64,000 nt of DNA from Stomorhina lunata (GCA_933228675.1 OW121742.1:126209983-126273982), one strand, 5' to 3'. Shown: positions 46,621-59,832, counted from the first letter of the stretch. Notes: a model not told the origin generated them from the sequence alone. Made by a program: numbers and translations.

Positions 46621-47430
46621 AAACAAGTAAGAAAGCGCTATAGTCGGTCAAGCCGACCATATGATACCCTTCACCACTAAGGTCAAAGGTGTTATTTTTC
46701 CTGTATAAAGACAAATATTTGCTAAATATTGCCATCATACAAACATTTTCTCAAAACTTATATATTCAACCTGTTTCCGTCATTTGGACTTATATGAGAG
46801 CTAGGGTCAAATGTGGACCGATTATCTCGAAATTTGGCAAATTGATTACAGTTGTTACAGAAATTATATATGCAAAAAATAAACCCAAAATTTTCATTAT
46901 CTTTAGATTTACGAGCGTTTTAGTGATTTTTTGTCTCATTTAGTGCGTTTTTAAAGAAGAGTTTGTATGGGAGCTATGGTTAAATGTGGACCGATTTCAA
47001 CGAAATTTGGTACAGTGATTTAAGTTTACATAAGCAGTATTTGTTTTAAATTTCACGAAAAAATATTGATATTTGTGGCCAATATAGCAATTACGGGAAG
47101 TGGGACTTATGGGAGGTACCATAAATAATGGACCGAAATTTAATGGACCAATTTCAATAGCCATGGTCCCATTATCAAAAAAATTATCTATGCCAAATTT
47201 CATCAAATTATCTTTAAAATTGCGACCTGTAGTTTGATTACAAGGTTTACATGGGGGTCCAGCCAGACGGACGTACGGACGGACGGACGGACATCGCAAA
47301 ATCGACTCAGAAAGTGATTCCAAGCCTATTGGTATACTAAAAGGTGGGTCTAAGACAAATATTTCTATGCGTTACAAACATCAGCACAAACTTATAATAC
47401 CCTTTCCACCTATGGTGGTGACGGGTATAA
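46621..47430 (+). mobile_element. noncoding dispersed element with internal ~175-bp modules
   Basis: Begins AACAAGTAAGAAAG with a GTCGGTCAAGCCGAC hairpin, then GATACCCTTCACCACTAAGG. It ends CCTATGGTGGTGACGGGTAT, the inverted counterpart of that start. Inside, GGAGCTATGGTTAAATGTGG and ACCGATTTC..CGAAATTTGG recur (near 46795 and 46970). A GACGGACGGACGGACGGACA tract at 47276 precedes ATCGCAAAATCGACTCAGAA. The architecture is that of a nonautonomous transposon widespread in flies in my memory, but I cannot name it from sequence alone. Confidence 0.75.
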
Positions 47431-48182
47431 ATACATTAAATGTGTAAAGGTTTTTTCGTTAGCGTCTGGCGAATTTTACTCTTTAAAAATGTAAATTTAT
47501 GTTCGTTTACACACTTTATGAGCATTTTTTCCCCCCAATTCTGTAAAAAATATGAGTGTGTTGCTTTATATGCGAACGTTTGTTTGTATGTATTTGACAT
47601 TCGTTTGTTATACCATTTGTGACAATCGAAAAACAAAACGAAACAAAAAAAATAAAACTTTAACACAGAATTTTAAAGCATATTTTAAGGCTTTGGCCTG
47701 AAAAGCAGAGAACGTGAAAACTGCATGTGTTGCCAAATTGTTAAATTAGAAAAAATGCACATACAGAAAACAAAAGAAACAAAAAAAAAACTTAAATCAG
47801 ATTTTGAAAAAAGAAATATAAAAAGCAACAGGGAAAAAGACAACAAGTATTTTTAAGTTTATGTGACATATGGGTCTTTCCTTTTGAAAATATTGAATGA
47901 ATGTTTAAAAATAAATTGGAATATGAAAATGTTATATCTTAATTAATATTAATTGCATTCGACAAAATTTAAGCTTGTTTGAAATGAGACATTTTAAGCT
48001 TCATATTCTTAAGACATTTTTAAAATTGCTTTATAATGCGAAAAGGAATCTGGGGCCAAATCACCGCATTTGATATCAATCTAAATGTAAGATATTTCAG
48101 ATACGTTTGTGTAGCATACTTTTAGGATAATCTAAATAATATATAAGATATAAGCAAAGACTCTTAAGAAACAAACATTGAT
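47431..48182. other. AT-rich DNA, no gene seen
   Basis: Two opposite short frames at 47436-47666 have no domain. Nothing else recognised. Confidence 0.5.
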
Positions 48183-48320
48183 TTGCCGTATGGTCCTTTA
48201 AAAAAAAAAGAGTATACCGCTTTTATTCTAACTCGGAAACAACTAATGGAGACGATTATCCTATGAGATAATGCTAAGGCACACACACGTGCTTATGAAA
48301 TGTGCGTTTGTGTGCTTTCC
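48183..48320 (+). repeat. dispersed element 'GGAAA..AAGGCACACAC', copy 2
   Basis: TTTGCCGTATGGTC, GAGTATACCGCTTTTATTC, TAACTCGGAAACAACTAATG and GCTAAGGCACACACACGTGC match the copy at 57691-57805 closely and the core at 6776-6870. Confidence 0.82.
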
Positions 48321-48399
48321 ATCTTAATCTAAACTTATAGCCTAGTATATGCTTTATCTATGCTTGAATTTATATCCTAGTCTTCGTCTTAATCTGGTT

Positions 48400-49990
48400 A
48401 TACAAAGATATTTTTATAAAAAATAAGATTATACACTTCATAAACACATTTTTCTATAGGAAAACTTTAAAACGCAAATTTTTATTTGTAAAAAAACTGT
48501 TATACAAAGTTTTCTATAGATAAAACTGTTTTTTCTATTGAAAAAACTCTTATTCACGAATTTTTGTATATCAAAAACTATTATACACATATTTTCCTAT
48601 AAAAAAAATTGTTATACACAGATTCATGTATATCAAAAAACTGTTATACACACGAGTTTTCTAAAGAAAAAACTCTTAGACACGAATTTTTGTATATAAA
48701 AAACTATAAAACCAACTTTAAGACAGGGACTTTTCTATATACAAATCTATTAAACAGATTTTTCTATGAAAAAAAACTGTTATACACAGATTCATGTATA
48801 TAAAAAACTGTTAAACACAGAGTTTTTTTAAAGAAAAAACTCTAAGACACGAATTTTTGTATATAAATAACTATTAAACAGATTTTTCTATAAAAAAAAA
48901 CTGTTATACACAGATTCACGTATATAAAAAAAACTGTTATATACAGAGTTTTCTAAAAAAACTCTTAGACACGGATTTTTGTATATAGAAAACTATTAAA
49001 CCAATTTTAAAACACGGATTTTTGTATATAAAAATCCGTTAACCAGATATTTCTATAAAAAAAAACTGTTATACACAGATTTTTGTATTTACAAAAACTG
49101 TTATACACAGAGTTTTCTGAAAAAAAAAACCTCTAAGACACGAATTTTTGTATATAAATAACTATTAAACAGATTTTTCTATAAAAAACTGTTATACACA
49201 GATTCACGTATATAAAAAAACTGTTATAAACAGAGTTTTCTAAAAAAACTCTTAGACAAGGATTTTTGTATATAGAAAACTATTAAACCAACTTTATAAA
49301 AATCCATTAACCAGATATTTCTATAAAAAACTGTTATATACAGTTTTTTGTATTTAAAAAAACTGTTATACGCAATGTTTTGTAGGATTTTTTGAACAAA
49401 AAACTGCTATAGACTAACATTTCATTTAAACTTACTATGAATATATATTTCTATAAAAAAACTGTTATACATACACAATATTTCTATAGAAAAAAATGTT
49501 ATACTTAGACTTTTCTTGAAATTAAAATATTATACAACGATTTCCTATACATAAAACTGTAATACATATATTCTTCTATAGATTAAACTGTTATAGACAG
49601 ATTTTTCTATAGATAAAACTGTTATACACAGATTTTTTAATGGAAAAACCTCTCATATACAGATTTGTTTATAGAAAAAACAACTTTTTAATGAAAAACC
49701 TGTTATACAACGATTTTTTTTTCAAAAAAAAACTGTTATACACAGATTTTTTTCAAGAAAAAACTTATATATGTTAAGCGATTTAATATATATAAAACTG
49801 TAATACATAAATTTTTCTATAGACTAAACTGTCATACACAGATTTTTCTGTAGATAAAACTGTTATACACAGATTTTTTAATGGAAAAGCTCTCTTATAC
49901 AGATTTGTTTATAAAAAAAAAACTTTTTAAAGAGAAAACTTGTATATAACAGTGTTTTTTAAGAAAAAACTTATATATGACTTGCTCTAT
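48400..49990. repeat. CTGTTATACACAG/CTATAG tandem array, block 1 (degenerate)
   Basis: Units of about 25-32 bp alternate ACTGTTATACACAG and TTTTTCTATARAAAA. Variant units include CTCTTAGACACGAATTTTTG and CAGATTCACGTATATAAAAA. A composite block starting CTGTTATACACAGATTCACG is repeated at 48901 and 49190 (about 290 bp), showing higher-order amplification. Same family as block 2, but more diverged. Confidence 0.92.
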
Positions 49991-51484
49991 GATTTACTCC
50001 ATGTCAAAAAACAAAACCACATATGTATATTATAATTACTTTATGTTTTGTCTCCATGAATATCTTCTAATCTTCCTAAGTTTTTGTTAATTAATTCTTA
50101 CGTGTTCCCCTATTTCTCTTAAATCTTTCAATAACACACTTTTTCTTCTAAATGTAGCATTTAATCACTTCCGGTGTCTACCAACGCAAAACATATCCAA
50201 CTTGTTTATATCTTTTAACTATAATTCCCAAAAAAGAAAGCAAGACAAGAAAAAAATAATAATATGTGGATAATATGCACAGATATTTTATTTCTTTTTT
50301 TATATACAAATTTTATATTGAAACTTACAAGGCTAACAAACCCCAATGTCAGTATAGAAATACAACAATACTTGTACACCTGGCCAATGCGCAAAATAGA
50401 ACAAAAAATATTATTGTATAAAATATAAGAAAAAAATTGTATATAAAACAGAAAGAAGGAAAACACATGGAATAAACGACGTTTAACAGGCAGTTTGTCA
50501 AACTGGCAAACAGTCGTTGACACTCACTCACACTCTCTCTGTATTTCTTGGTTAGCCGGTTTGTCAGGCCAACAAATGGGTCTGCCCCAACAAAAAACTT
50601 CTTAATGGCTCACACTCCCCAGAATTGCTATCAATTCTATTCAATTGCATGTTACACATACAGACAGACATACAGACGGACTGACGGACATACTTTCAGT
50701 TTAGAGACTCACTCACTCATGTTTGTTTTTAAGGCTCAAATACATATACATATACAAAAGGAAAAAAGGATTTGTGTGATTGTGTTGAGCCTGTGAGAGT
50801 ATTTGTAGCAGCTAAAACCATCATAATACAAGAGGGATAAACAAAGGACATACAGGAGGTTTATACTAGATAGTAAAACTGTAAATTTTTATATGTGTGT
50901 AGGAGTGTGTCTGTCGGTGTGTGTTTGTGTGTAATTCACTAAAATGTAAGGCTAAAGAGAAGGACATACAGCAACCTGTTACAAGGCTAAAAGAAACATA
51001 TCAACAAATATTCTTTTATTTCCCTGTTTTTCTTTTTGCTTTTACTTTGGGTATAAAAGAAAACAATTCTTTAAGATTTATTGTTTAACTTTAAGCTTTA
51101 AAGAATATACACTTATTTTTTCTTTAAACTTTTATCAAGTATTCAATTAAAACAAAACTTTGATTCTAGGAATTCCATTATCATTTAACCATTTAGAAAA
51201 ATAATGATTCCCTTTTTTATTATTGACCCAGGATAATTTGAGTTCTTGTGCAGATTTAACAAATAACAAAAAAAATCCTGCTAAAAGCTTTTACCAGGAA
51301 GAGAGAGAGAGAGAGAAGGGAGAGCAGTTTTGTGACAAAGGAAAATTTTTCTCCGAGGAGAGTAGGTTATAAACAAATTGACTAAAACTCTTATACTAAT
51401 GATGAAGGATTAATAGGACTGCATGCACTTGGAAAAATTGTTTATGGTAAAGTCAAAAGATTTAAAAAAAAAAGTTTATCCAAA
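49991..51484. other. spacer between the two array blocks, no gene seen
   Basis: Non-repetitive relative to the arrays on both sides. Holds (GACA)n-like sequence at 50662-50691, (TG)-rich sequence at 50895-50935 and (GA)n at 51299-51316. The 102-codon minus-strand frame 50215-50523 is aromatic-rich low-complexity sequence and is not supported. Confidence 0.55.
51299..51316. repeat. (GA)n microsatellite
   Basis: An 18-bp GA run. Confidence 0.95.
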
Positions 51485-52905
51485 AACTTTTTCTATAGAA
51501 AAAACTGTTATACACAGATTTTTCTATAGAAAAACTGTTATACACAGATTTTTCTACAGAAAAAACTGATATACACAGATTTGTCTATAGAAAAAACTGT
51601 TATACACAGATATTCCTATAGAAAAAATTGTTACATACAGATTTTTCTATGGAAAAAACTGTTATACACATATTTTTGTATAGAAAAAACTATTATACAC
51701 AGATTTTTCTATAGAAAAAAACTGTTATACACAGGTTTTTCTATAGAAAAAACTGTGTATAACAGATTTTTCTATAGAAAAAAACTGTTAAACACAGTTT
51801 TTTCTATAGAAAAAAAACTGTTATACACAGATTTTTCTATAGAAAAAAACTGTTATATACAGATTTATCTTTGGAAAGAACTTTTATACACAGATTTTTC
51901 TTTAGAAAAAAAACTGTTATACACAGATTTTTATATAGAAAAACTGTAATACACAGGTTTTTCTATAGAAAAAAACTGTAATACACAGGTTTTTCTATAG
52001 AAAAAAACTGTTATACACAGATTTTTCTATAGAAAAAACTGTTATACACAAATTTTTCTGTAAAAAAAATTGTTATATGCAGAGTTTTCTATAGAAAAAA
52101 CTTTTATACACAGATTTTTCTATAAAAAAAAAATGTTACACACAGATTTGTTAACACAAAAACTATTATAACAGATTTTTTTTATAGAAAAAACTGTTAT
52201 ACACAGATTTTTCTATAGAAAAAAACTGTTATACTCAGATTTTTTTATAGAAAAAACTGTTATACACAGATTTTTCTATATAAGAAACAAATTTTGTAAC
52301 AAATTTTTCTATAGAACAAATTTTTTACACAGATTTTTCTATAAAAAAACTGTTATAAACAGATTTTTCTATAGAAGAAACTGTTTTTCTATAGAAGAAA
52401 CTGTTATACACAAATTTCTCTATAGAGAAACTGTTATAAACAGATTTTCCTATGGAAGAAACTATTATACACAAATTTCTCTATAGAGAAAATAGCTGTT
52501 CTCACATCTTTCTGCATAAAAACCTGTTGTACACAGACTTTTCTATAAAAAAAACTGTTATACACAGATTTTTCTATAGAAAAAAACTGTTATACACAGA
52601 TTATTGTATATAAAAGACTGATTTTTCTATAGGAAAAACTATTGTACACAGATTTTATTTAGAAAAAACTGTTATACACAGATTTTTCTTTAGAAAAAAC
52701 TGTTATACACAGATTTTTCTATAGAAAAAACTGTTATACACAGATTTTTATATAAAAAGCAGCAATACACAGATTTTTTTTATAAAGAAAAACTGTTATA
52801 CAAAAATTTTTCTATAGAACAAACTTCTATATACAGATTTTTCTATAGAAAAAACTGTTGTATACAGATATTTGTATAAAAAAATCTGTTATACACAGAC
52901 TATAC
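51485..52905. repeat. CTGTTATACACAG/CTATAG 31-bp array, block 2 (regular)
   Basis: About 45 units of TACACAGATTTTTCTATAG AAAAAACTGTTA (31 bp). The monomer has a CTATAG dyad and an imperfect CTGT..ACAG dyad. At 51753-51765 the second motif is flipped in place (CTGTGTATAACAG). The 122-codon frame 51581-51949 is a translation of the repeat and not a gene. Confidence 0.96.
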
Positions 52906-54540
52906 AGTAGCTATGGTCAAAATTTTAACTTATCTTGACCAATACGAATTCTTTCCAATGGGATCTTAGCCATTATTTTATGAATTATAAACGGAATGAC
53001 AATCTTAATATTAGAAACGAAACCATGATAAAAAATCCATAATTGTTTGAAAAAGAATCTGAACTAAACATACATAATAAGCTTTAAATTGTTTAATGCA
53101 AGTCTTATGTTATTTCAAAATCTAAAACTGGATTTTTATAACGGTTTATGATCTAACTAGTTAGAAAAATAAATTAGAATTAACCTGACGCAAAACTTCC
53201 CCTCTTAATCAAAAAAATATGCATAAATAATTCAATTATGTACTAGATTTTTTCGAACTGACTCTAAAACTTATGAAAACATATTCAAAATTCATTAAAC
53301 CAAAACCAAAAAAAAGATAAATGTCATTCAAACTGCATATAAATGAAGAAATTAAAAAAAAGTTTCAAATAAATTTCATCCAAAAACTCAATTGAAATCA
53401 AATGAAACCTTGAACCTGTTTCTTTGTCGTCTTTGAGATTTTTTCGTTGTCAAAAGAAGAAAAAAAAAAATCACAACCGATCAAGTTTATTTGAAAGCTC
53501 CACTCCTCAATGTTGGGGCTTGATTGGATGGATTTTTGTTTCAAACTACTTTTGAGTTCAAGTGACATTTGAAATAAATAATAAATTCATACATGCAGTT
53601 TTATTTAAATTAGAGTTATCTATAATTTGATATTGTGCATATATTTTATAAAGTTTTTTTTTAGAGTATTTGTGTTTAATTCAAAAAAATGTATAGAAAA
53701 ATAACAGAAATTCATTGAAAATAGTCTAAAATATTTTATGAAAATTGAATTTCAGTTCATGATCTAGGTGTTAAGAACTAAATTATTTTTAACACCTTAA
53801 TCATGAATTGTATCTTAACTCATAATTCAGTTATTTAATAATTGAGTTTGTGATTTGTTCATGATTTAGTTCTTTTTATGAATAAATTCATATTTAAGTT
53901 AGTTTTTGTCTAAGTTTGTGATACAGTCAGGATTGCTTTCTTTATTTAGTTCTTGACTGATTCAATTTTCATTTACTTTTGTTTCATTTATGGTTTTCTT
54001 ACTCACTTTTATAAATATTGAAACCTACTTCATGTCATTTTCCTGGTATTTCAATATTTTATGACATTTAAAATAGAAAATATCAAAGTTTTTCTATTTT
54101 TTTTTTCAAAACTTAAATATTTCTGAAGGATGTATCTATTTGCTGTATGCAAATTTATTTATTAAATTGTTGTACTTTTAACATAATAATTATTAAGTTG
54201 ATAATTATTGTAAGTTGTTATTATAGTTTTATTGTATTTGTGGTCGTCATACTAAAAATTTTGTTGTGGTCGGTAGTTTGTAATTTTATTTTTAGAGTTC
54301 GAGCCAATTAAAATCTTGTTGGAGTTGTTTGATTTTTATGTTTTCAGGACATGCAAAGTAAATCTAGGATTTTAGGTTTTTTTTTCTTTTTTTTTTTGCT
54401 GTAGAAAAAATAGTTGTATTCATGTTATAATGATTAAATGGAAGGAGAAGTATTTGTAGAATTAAGGTTTAAATTTTATGGAAAATGTTATACTAAATTG
54501 AAATCAAAATGTCAAAATCTAAATTTTAGTTCTATGTTGT
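52906..54540. other. AT-rich DNA, no gene seen
   Basis: 53.75-53.95 kb contains recurring TTCATGATTTAGTT words and a fold-back at 53756-53807. No gene is supported. Confidence 0.55.
53756..53807. repeat. inverted repeat TTCATGAT..AGGTGTTAA
   Basis: TTCATGATCTAGGTGTTAA and the complement of TTAACACCTTAATCATGAA match at 17 of 19 positions around a 14-bp loop. Confidence 0.85.
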
Positions 54541-55746
54541 TATAATGGGATTAAATATAAAGTATTATAATGCTTTAAAATGCAAATAAAATGTACTATA
54601 ACTTAAAATAATGCTATAATTATGTATTATAACCATTAAAATGCAATTAAAATGCATTATAACTTATTATAATGCGATTATAATGTATTTCAATGCAATT
54701 ATAATGTGATTATAATGCATTACTATGCATTATTATGCAATATTGTATTATAACGCATTATAATGCAAATAAAATGTATTATAACTCGTTCTAGTGTGAT
54801 TACATTGCTTTATAACGAATTATAATGCAAATAAAATGTAATATAATGCTATAATTATACTATATACAATTATAAAATATTATAACTCGTTATATTGCTA
54901 TTATAATGCAATAATAATGTAACGTGACTGTTTATAATGTAATTATATTACTTATTATTGTGACATTAAAATGTATTATAACGCATTATAATGCAAATAA
55001 TATGTGTTATAACTCATTCTAATGCGATTATATTGTTTTATAACGAATAATAATGCAAATAAAATGTAATATATCTTGTTATAATGCGATAATTATGTAC
55101 TATAACACACTATAACGCAATTATATTGAATTAAAACTCGCTATAATGTGATTATAATGCAATTATAATGTAACATGACGCTTTATAATGCAATTATAAT
55201 GCACTATTACGCACTATTAAGCAATTATAATGTATTATAACTCGTTATAATGCAAGTGAAATGTATTGTAACTCCTTCTAATGCGATTATATTGTTTTAA
55301 AACAAATAATAATGCAAATTAAATGCTTTATATCTTGCTATTATCCTATGATCATGTGCTATAACATACTATAATGCAATTATAATATATTATGACACAT
55401 TATAATGCGATTATAATGCAAGTAAAATGTAACATGACGCTTTATAATGCAATTATAATGCATTATTACTTATTATTATGAGATTGCAATATATTGTAAT
55501 GAATTATAATGCAAATAAAATGTATGACAATTGTAATATATTATAACTCATTATAATGTAATTATAATGTATTATAAAGCATTATAATGCAAATATATTA
55601 TAACTCATTATCATACGGTTATTAACGCACTATAATGCAATTGTATCATATAATGTATCATGACGCTATATAATGTCATTATAATGCATTATTCTGCATG
55701 TATTATAACGCATTTTAATCCAAATAAAATGTATTATTAATCATTG
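54541..55746. repeat. ATTATAATGC satellite, block 1
   Basis: Tandem 10-11 bp words of the type ATTATAATGC, ATTATAATGT, ATTATAACGC and AATTATAATG. Every unit contains TA and TATAA. It continues on the far side of mariner copy 2 and again from 58370. Confidence 0.93.
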
Positions 55747-56582
55747 TTAAACCTATTTTCTTTTTCTTTTCAGTTGAAAGTCTGACATTGACGAAAATGG
55801 ATCGCTTAAGTATCACACAACGCATAAAAATTATCAAAACATACTAAAAAATGGTGATTCTGCAACAGCCACATATCGTGCTTTAAGAGGGGATTATGGT
55901 TTACATAATCGTCCAACTACGCAAGCAATTGGCAAAATTGTGAAGAAATTTGAAGAGACTGGAGTGGTTACAAATATTGTAGGCCTGTGCATCATCATTT
56001 TACTCGTTCCGCTGAAAATATCGCTGCTGTAAGTGAAAGTGTTGCCGAAGACACAAATGTGTCGATTCCGTGAATTCGGAGTGTTACGGTTACATGTTAA
56101 CCGCCTTTTTTGCCTGGTATTGAAGAATACGACTTGGAGAATAATTGGTTTCAACAAAACGGTGCCACACAAATCAAGCGAATATGGTTTTCATGCAAGA
56201 GACATTTCCTGGCTGCGTAATTTCTTTTCGTGGCGATATCAACTGGCCACCAAGATCATGCGATTTGACACCATTAGACTTTTTTGTCTGGCTACGCGAA
56301 AGACCGTGTTTATGCAAATAAACCTTTAACTCTTGAGCACTTAAAATCCAACATTCGTCAAGTTATGGCTGAAATACTGCCCAATATATGTCAAAAAGTG
56401 GTCGAAAATTACCCCAAAAGAATCAATGCTTACAAAATTTCGCTTGGTGTCATTTAAATGATGTAGTGTTTCACACAAAATGTCAACGTTCAAACTTTAT
56501 AATAGAAAATATCATGTAAAAAAATATTTTATAAGTGTTTTATTTACGTTCACTTTTGAAACCGCAAAATGGATAACCCGAT
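55747..56582 (+). mobile_element. mariner family B, copy 2 (5' end lost)
   Basis: Begins directly in the leader (GTTAAACCTATTTTC.. TTTTCAGTTGAAAGTC), lacking the left terminal repeat, and runs to the right terminal repeat ACTTTTGAAACCGCAAAATG then GATAACCCGATA. Sits inside the ATTATAATGC satellite, which resumes at 56583. Highly similar to copy 1 throughout, with a different internal deletion. Confidence 0.92.
55797..56510 (+). pseudogene. mariner (DD41D) transposase pseudogene, copy 2
   Basis: ATG with MDRLSITQRIKIIKT, then a frameshift before NGDSATATYRALRGDYG, and KIVKKFEETGVV. After TNVSIP the reading jumps to a segment resembling CYGYMLTAFF before EEYDLEN, so this deletion starts and ends at different points from that of copy 1. 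It again removes the first catalytic Asp. The second Asp is Asn here (QQNGAT). The third is kept (LTPLDFF). The C-terminal part includes LTLEHLKSNIRQVMAEILPN, parts of which are lost in copy 1. Multiple frameshifts; inactive. Confidence 0.9.
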
Positions 56583-56835
56583 ATTATAAGGCGTTATAAT
56601 AACATTATAATGTATTACAATGCATTACAATATGTTTGTAAACGCATTATAATATGTTTATTATATACTTAAACGCATTATGATAATATTATAATGCATT
56701 ACAACTCAGTATAATTCAATTATAATGTACTATGACGCATTATAATGCTTTTACAATGTATTCTAACGCATTATGGTACGATCATGTAGTATTATAAAAT
56801 ATTATAAAGGTATAATGATGAATTACAACGCATTT
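56583..56835. repeat. ATTATAATGC satellite, block 1 continued
   Basis: Continuation of the 54541-55746 array after the mariner insertion, fading after about 56835. Confidence 0.9.
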
Positions 56836-57690
56836 AAAATCTTAAACTAAAGGAATAGTCCAGTTTAGCTCCATTTTAACTTATACCGGTCAAGGAAGTT
56901 TCTGCATAATTTTTCTTATTTCTTATACAATACATTTAAAAAATTAGTGCAAAATTGATATTGTTAAACAAATTTTAAAAATTTAAACAAAAAATTTTAG
57001 ATAAAAATAAACACAATATTTACATAAATGCATAAATTTCAAATCTAAAACATTTTTTATGACAGTTTAAATTAAAAAAATCGAAAACTTAATGGAAATC
57101 TTCAAAATTCAAATTGAATATTTAAAACAAATATGATATAAATGGCAAACAAATAAATTTGTAATTCATTTGTAAAATCATTTAGATTTTTTCAAAAATT
57201 TTATTTCATACAAAAGAAATTCATATTGATTTAATTGCTTTGTATAACTAACATTTTTCTTTAATATTATCTAAAAAAAAATATGTTCATAAATATATAT
57301 ATATAATATAAATATTCAAAATGCTAAACGATTGATGTTTCAAGGTCATTATGAATCTATAAAAAAACTCACTTTCTGAGAAATCTTGGCCAACAGCCAA
57401 ACAATTAACATCTACGAGTTTCTCATCAGTGCAAACAACTTTAAATTCAGTTTTTATACCCTACATGCCATCATAAAAGGAAAAAGCTTGTTACAATTGT
57501 TTGTAAAAGCTCAAATAATAAGCTTGACATCAAACAGATCACATAAGAGAATTTTGATATGAACATAAGCATCTGAAGCAAATTTGGGATAATCGGTCCA
57601 AAATTGATCAATAATCCTGTATAAGACCAACCACAAGAAAGACCTAAATCAAAGACTATATAATATAAAGATGTTGGACTTCCATACATT
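56836..57690. other. AT-rich DNA, no gene seen
   Basis: A/T runs, then from 57460 sequence with GGGATAATCGGTCCAAAATT phrases typical of the noncoding dispersed elements of this window. The 83-codon minus frame 57471-57722 is not supported. Confidence 0.5.
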
Positions 57691-57805
57691 TTTTTGCCGT
57701 ATGGTCGTTTTGAAAACTCCATAAAAAAGAGAGTATACCGCTTTTATTCTAACTCGGAAACAACTAATGCAGACTATTTATACAATGATAGAAAGCTAAG
57801 GCACA
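57691..57805 (+). repeat. dispersed element 'GGAAA..AAGGCACACAC', copy 3
   Basis: TTTGCCGTATGGTC, GAGTATACCGCTTTTATTC, TAACTCGGAAACAACTAATG and GAAAGCTAAGGCACA match the copies at 48183 and 6776. Confidence 0.82.
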
Positions 57806-58369
57806 ACCACACAACTCTAAAGAGTTACAATCTATATATATTCATATTTCTCAAATAACCCCTTATTTTATGTAGGCTACATTGTGTTCGTTTCTTACCG
57901 ACTAAACTTTTTTGCTTATTTTTTATTGTAAATTTATAAAACATCAAACATTTTTCTATCCAAAACATCAACTAATCGAAATAATTCATAAAAGCCACCG
58001 CAAAAAAAACACTAATAAAATAATAAAAAAATCACGATAAAACGTCAAAAAACACCAAAACCGAGGAAAGACAGACATACAGTATGGACCATAAATGATG
58101 ACGAACTATTGACAATAATACAATAAATATAAAAAATAACTCTAACATCATTAAAGGTTACTTTGCAAAATCTCATTAAACAATAAAATAAGAAACATTA
58201 AAACAAGATTTTTTTAAATTTATAAAATGATAAATATTCAAAAAATTACTAATGCTTAGCCATAAAGTTAAAGGTGTAACCCCAACTATAATTATTAAAA
58301 TAAAAAAACTTCTGTTACAGTGAAACGAACTCACAGGAAATTGGGCAAAAAATAAAATTTTACAATATT
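57806..58369. other. AT-rich DNA, no gene seen
   Basis: No repeat or gene recognised. Confidence 0.5.
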
Positions 58370-59832
58370 TTGCGATAATAACATATTATAATGCAATTAT
58401 AATACGATTATAAGGCATTGTTATGCAATAATAATGTCTAATAATGCATTATAATGTCTGATAACGCTTTATATATCGAATATAATGCATTCTAAACAAA
58501 TTTAATGCAAAAAGAATGTATTATATTGGTATTGCTATAATGCATTACACGCATATTTATGCGATTATAATGTAATGTAATGCATTATAACACTATTTAA
58601 TTTATAAGCAATTTAATGCAAATGTAATGTATTATAACTAATTATTACATAATTATAATGCATTATAATGTTTTATACCCAATAAATATGCGATTACAAT
58701 GCAATGCTATTTTTTTATTATAACGCATTATAGTGCAAATATAATGAATTATAACTCATTATATTGCAATTATAATGTATTATAACGCATTATAATGCGT
58801 TATTATGTATTATAGCGCATTATAATGCAAATATAAAATATTATTACGCATTATAATTGTATTATAATGTATTATAACGCATTATAATTTGATTATAATG
58901 TATTATAAGGCACAATATTCGATTATAATGCTTTATAACTAATTATAATGTATTATAGTGCATTATATTGCGATTATAATGTATGCTAAAGCTCAATAAT
59001 GCGAATATAATGTATTATAATGCAAATATTATGTATTGTGACGCATTATAATGCAATTGTAATATATTATTACGCATTACAAGTGTATTATAATGTTTTA
59101 TAACGCATTATAATGCTATTATAACGCATAATAATTCGATTATAATGTATTATAACTTATTATAATGTGATTATAATGTATTATAAAGCACAAAATTGTG
59201 ATTTTATTGTATTATAACGCATTATAATGTATTATAGTATATTATACTGCAATTATAATGCATTATTATTCGATTATAACGTATTGAAACGCATTGTAAT
59301 TCGATTTTTATGTATTATAACGCATTATAATGCGTTATTGAGTATTATAGCGTATTATAATGCAAATATAATTACGAATAACAATTGTATTATAATTTAT
59401 AAAAACGCACTATAATGCGAATATGATGTATTATAATGTGTAATATTCGATTATAATGCGAATATAATGTATTACAATGCAAATATAATATATTATTACG
59501 CATTATAAGTGTATTATAAAGTGTTATTATGATATTATAATGTATTTTAACGCATTATAACGCATAATTATTCGATTATAATGTATTATTACTTATTATA
59601 ATATAATGCTTATTACTTATTATAATATAATACTTATTATAATTATATAAATTATAATGCATTATTATAATGTATGTTGGATAATAACGCATTATAATGC
59701 ATTATAGTGTATTATACTGCAATTATAAGGCATTATTATTCGATTATAACGTATTGAAACGCATTATAATGCGATTTTTATATATTATAACGCATCATTA
59801 TTCAATTATAATGTATTATAATGCATTAAATA
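58370..59832. repeat. ATTATAATGC satellite, block 2, with ~470-bp higher-order repeat
   Basis: Same 10-11 bp words as 54541-56835. A composite segment with TATTATACTGCAATTATAA, ATTATTCGATTATAACG and TATTGAAACGCATT occurs near 59229 and again near 59698. This produces two look-alike short frames (59227-59415, 59697-59879) that are not genes. Confidence 0.93.

Noticed and set aside
50215..50523. 102-codon minus-strand frame that looks membrane-spanning
   Set aside because: Aromatic and leucine residues come from T-rich DNA. An overlapping frame on the same strand is open too, and no family signature is visible.
51581..51949. 122-codon frame with YTDFSIEK-like repeats
   Set aside because: Translation of the 31-bp array at 51485-52905. 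The period is not a multiple of three and the frame ends as soon as unit length changes.
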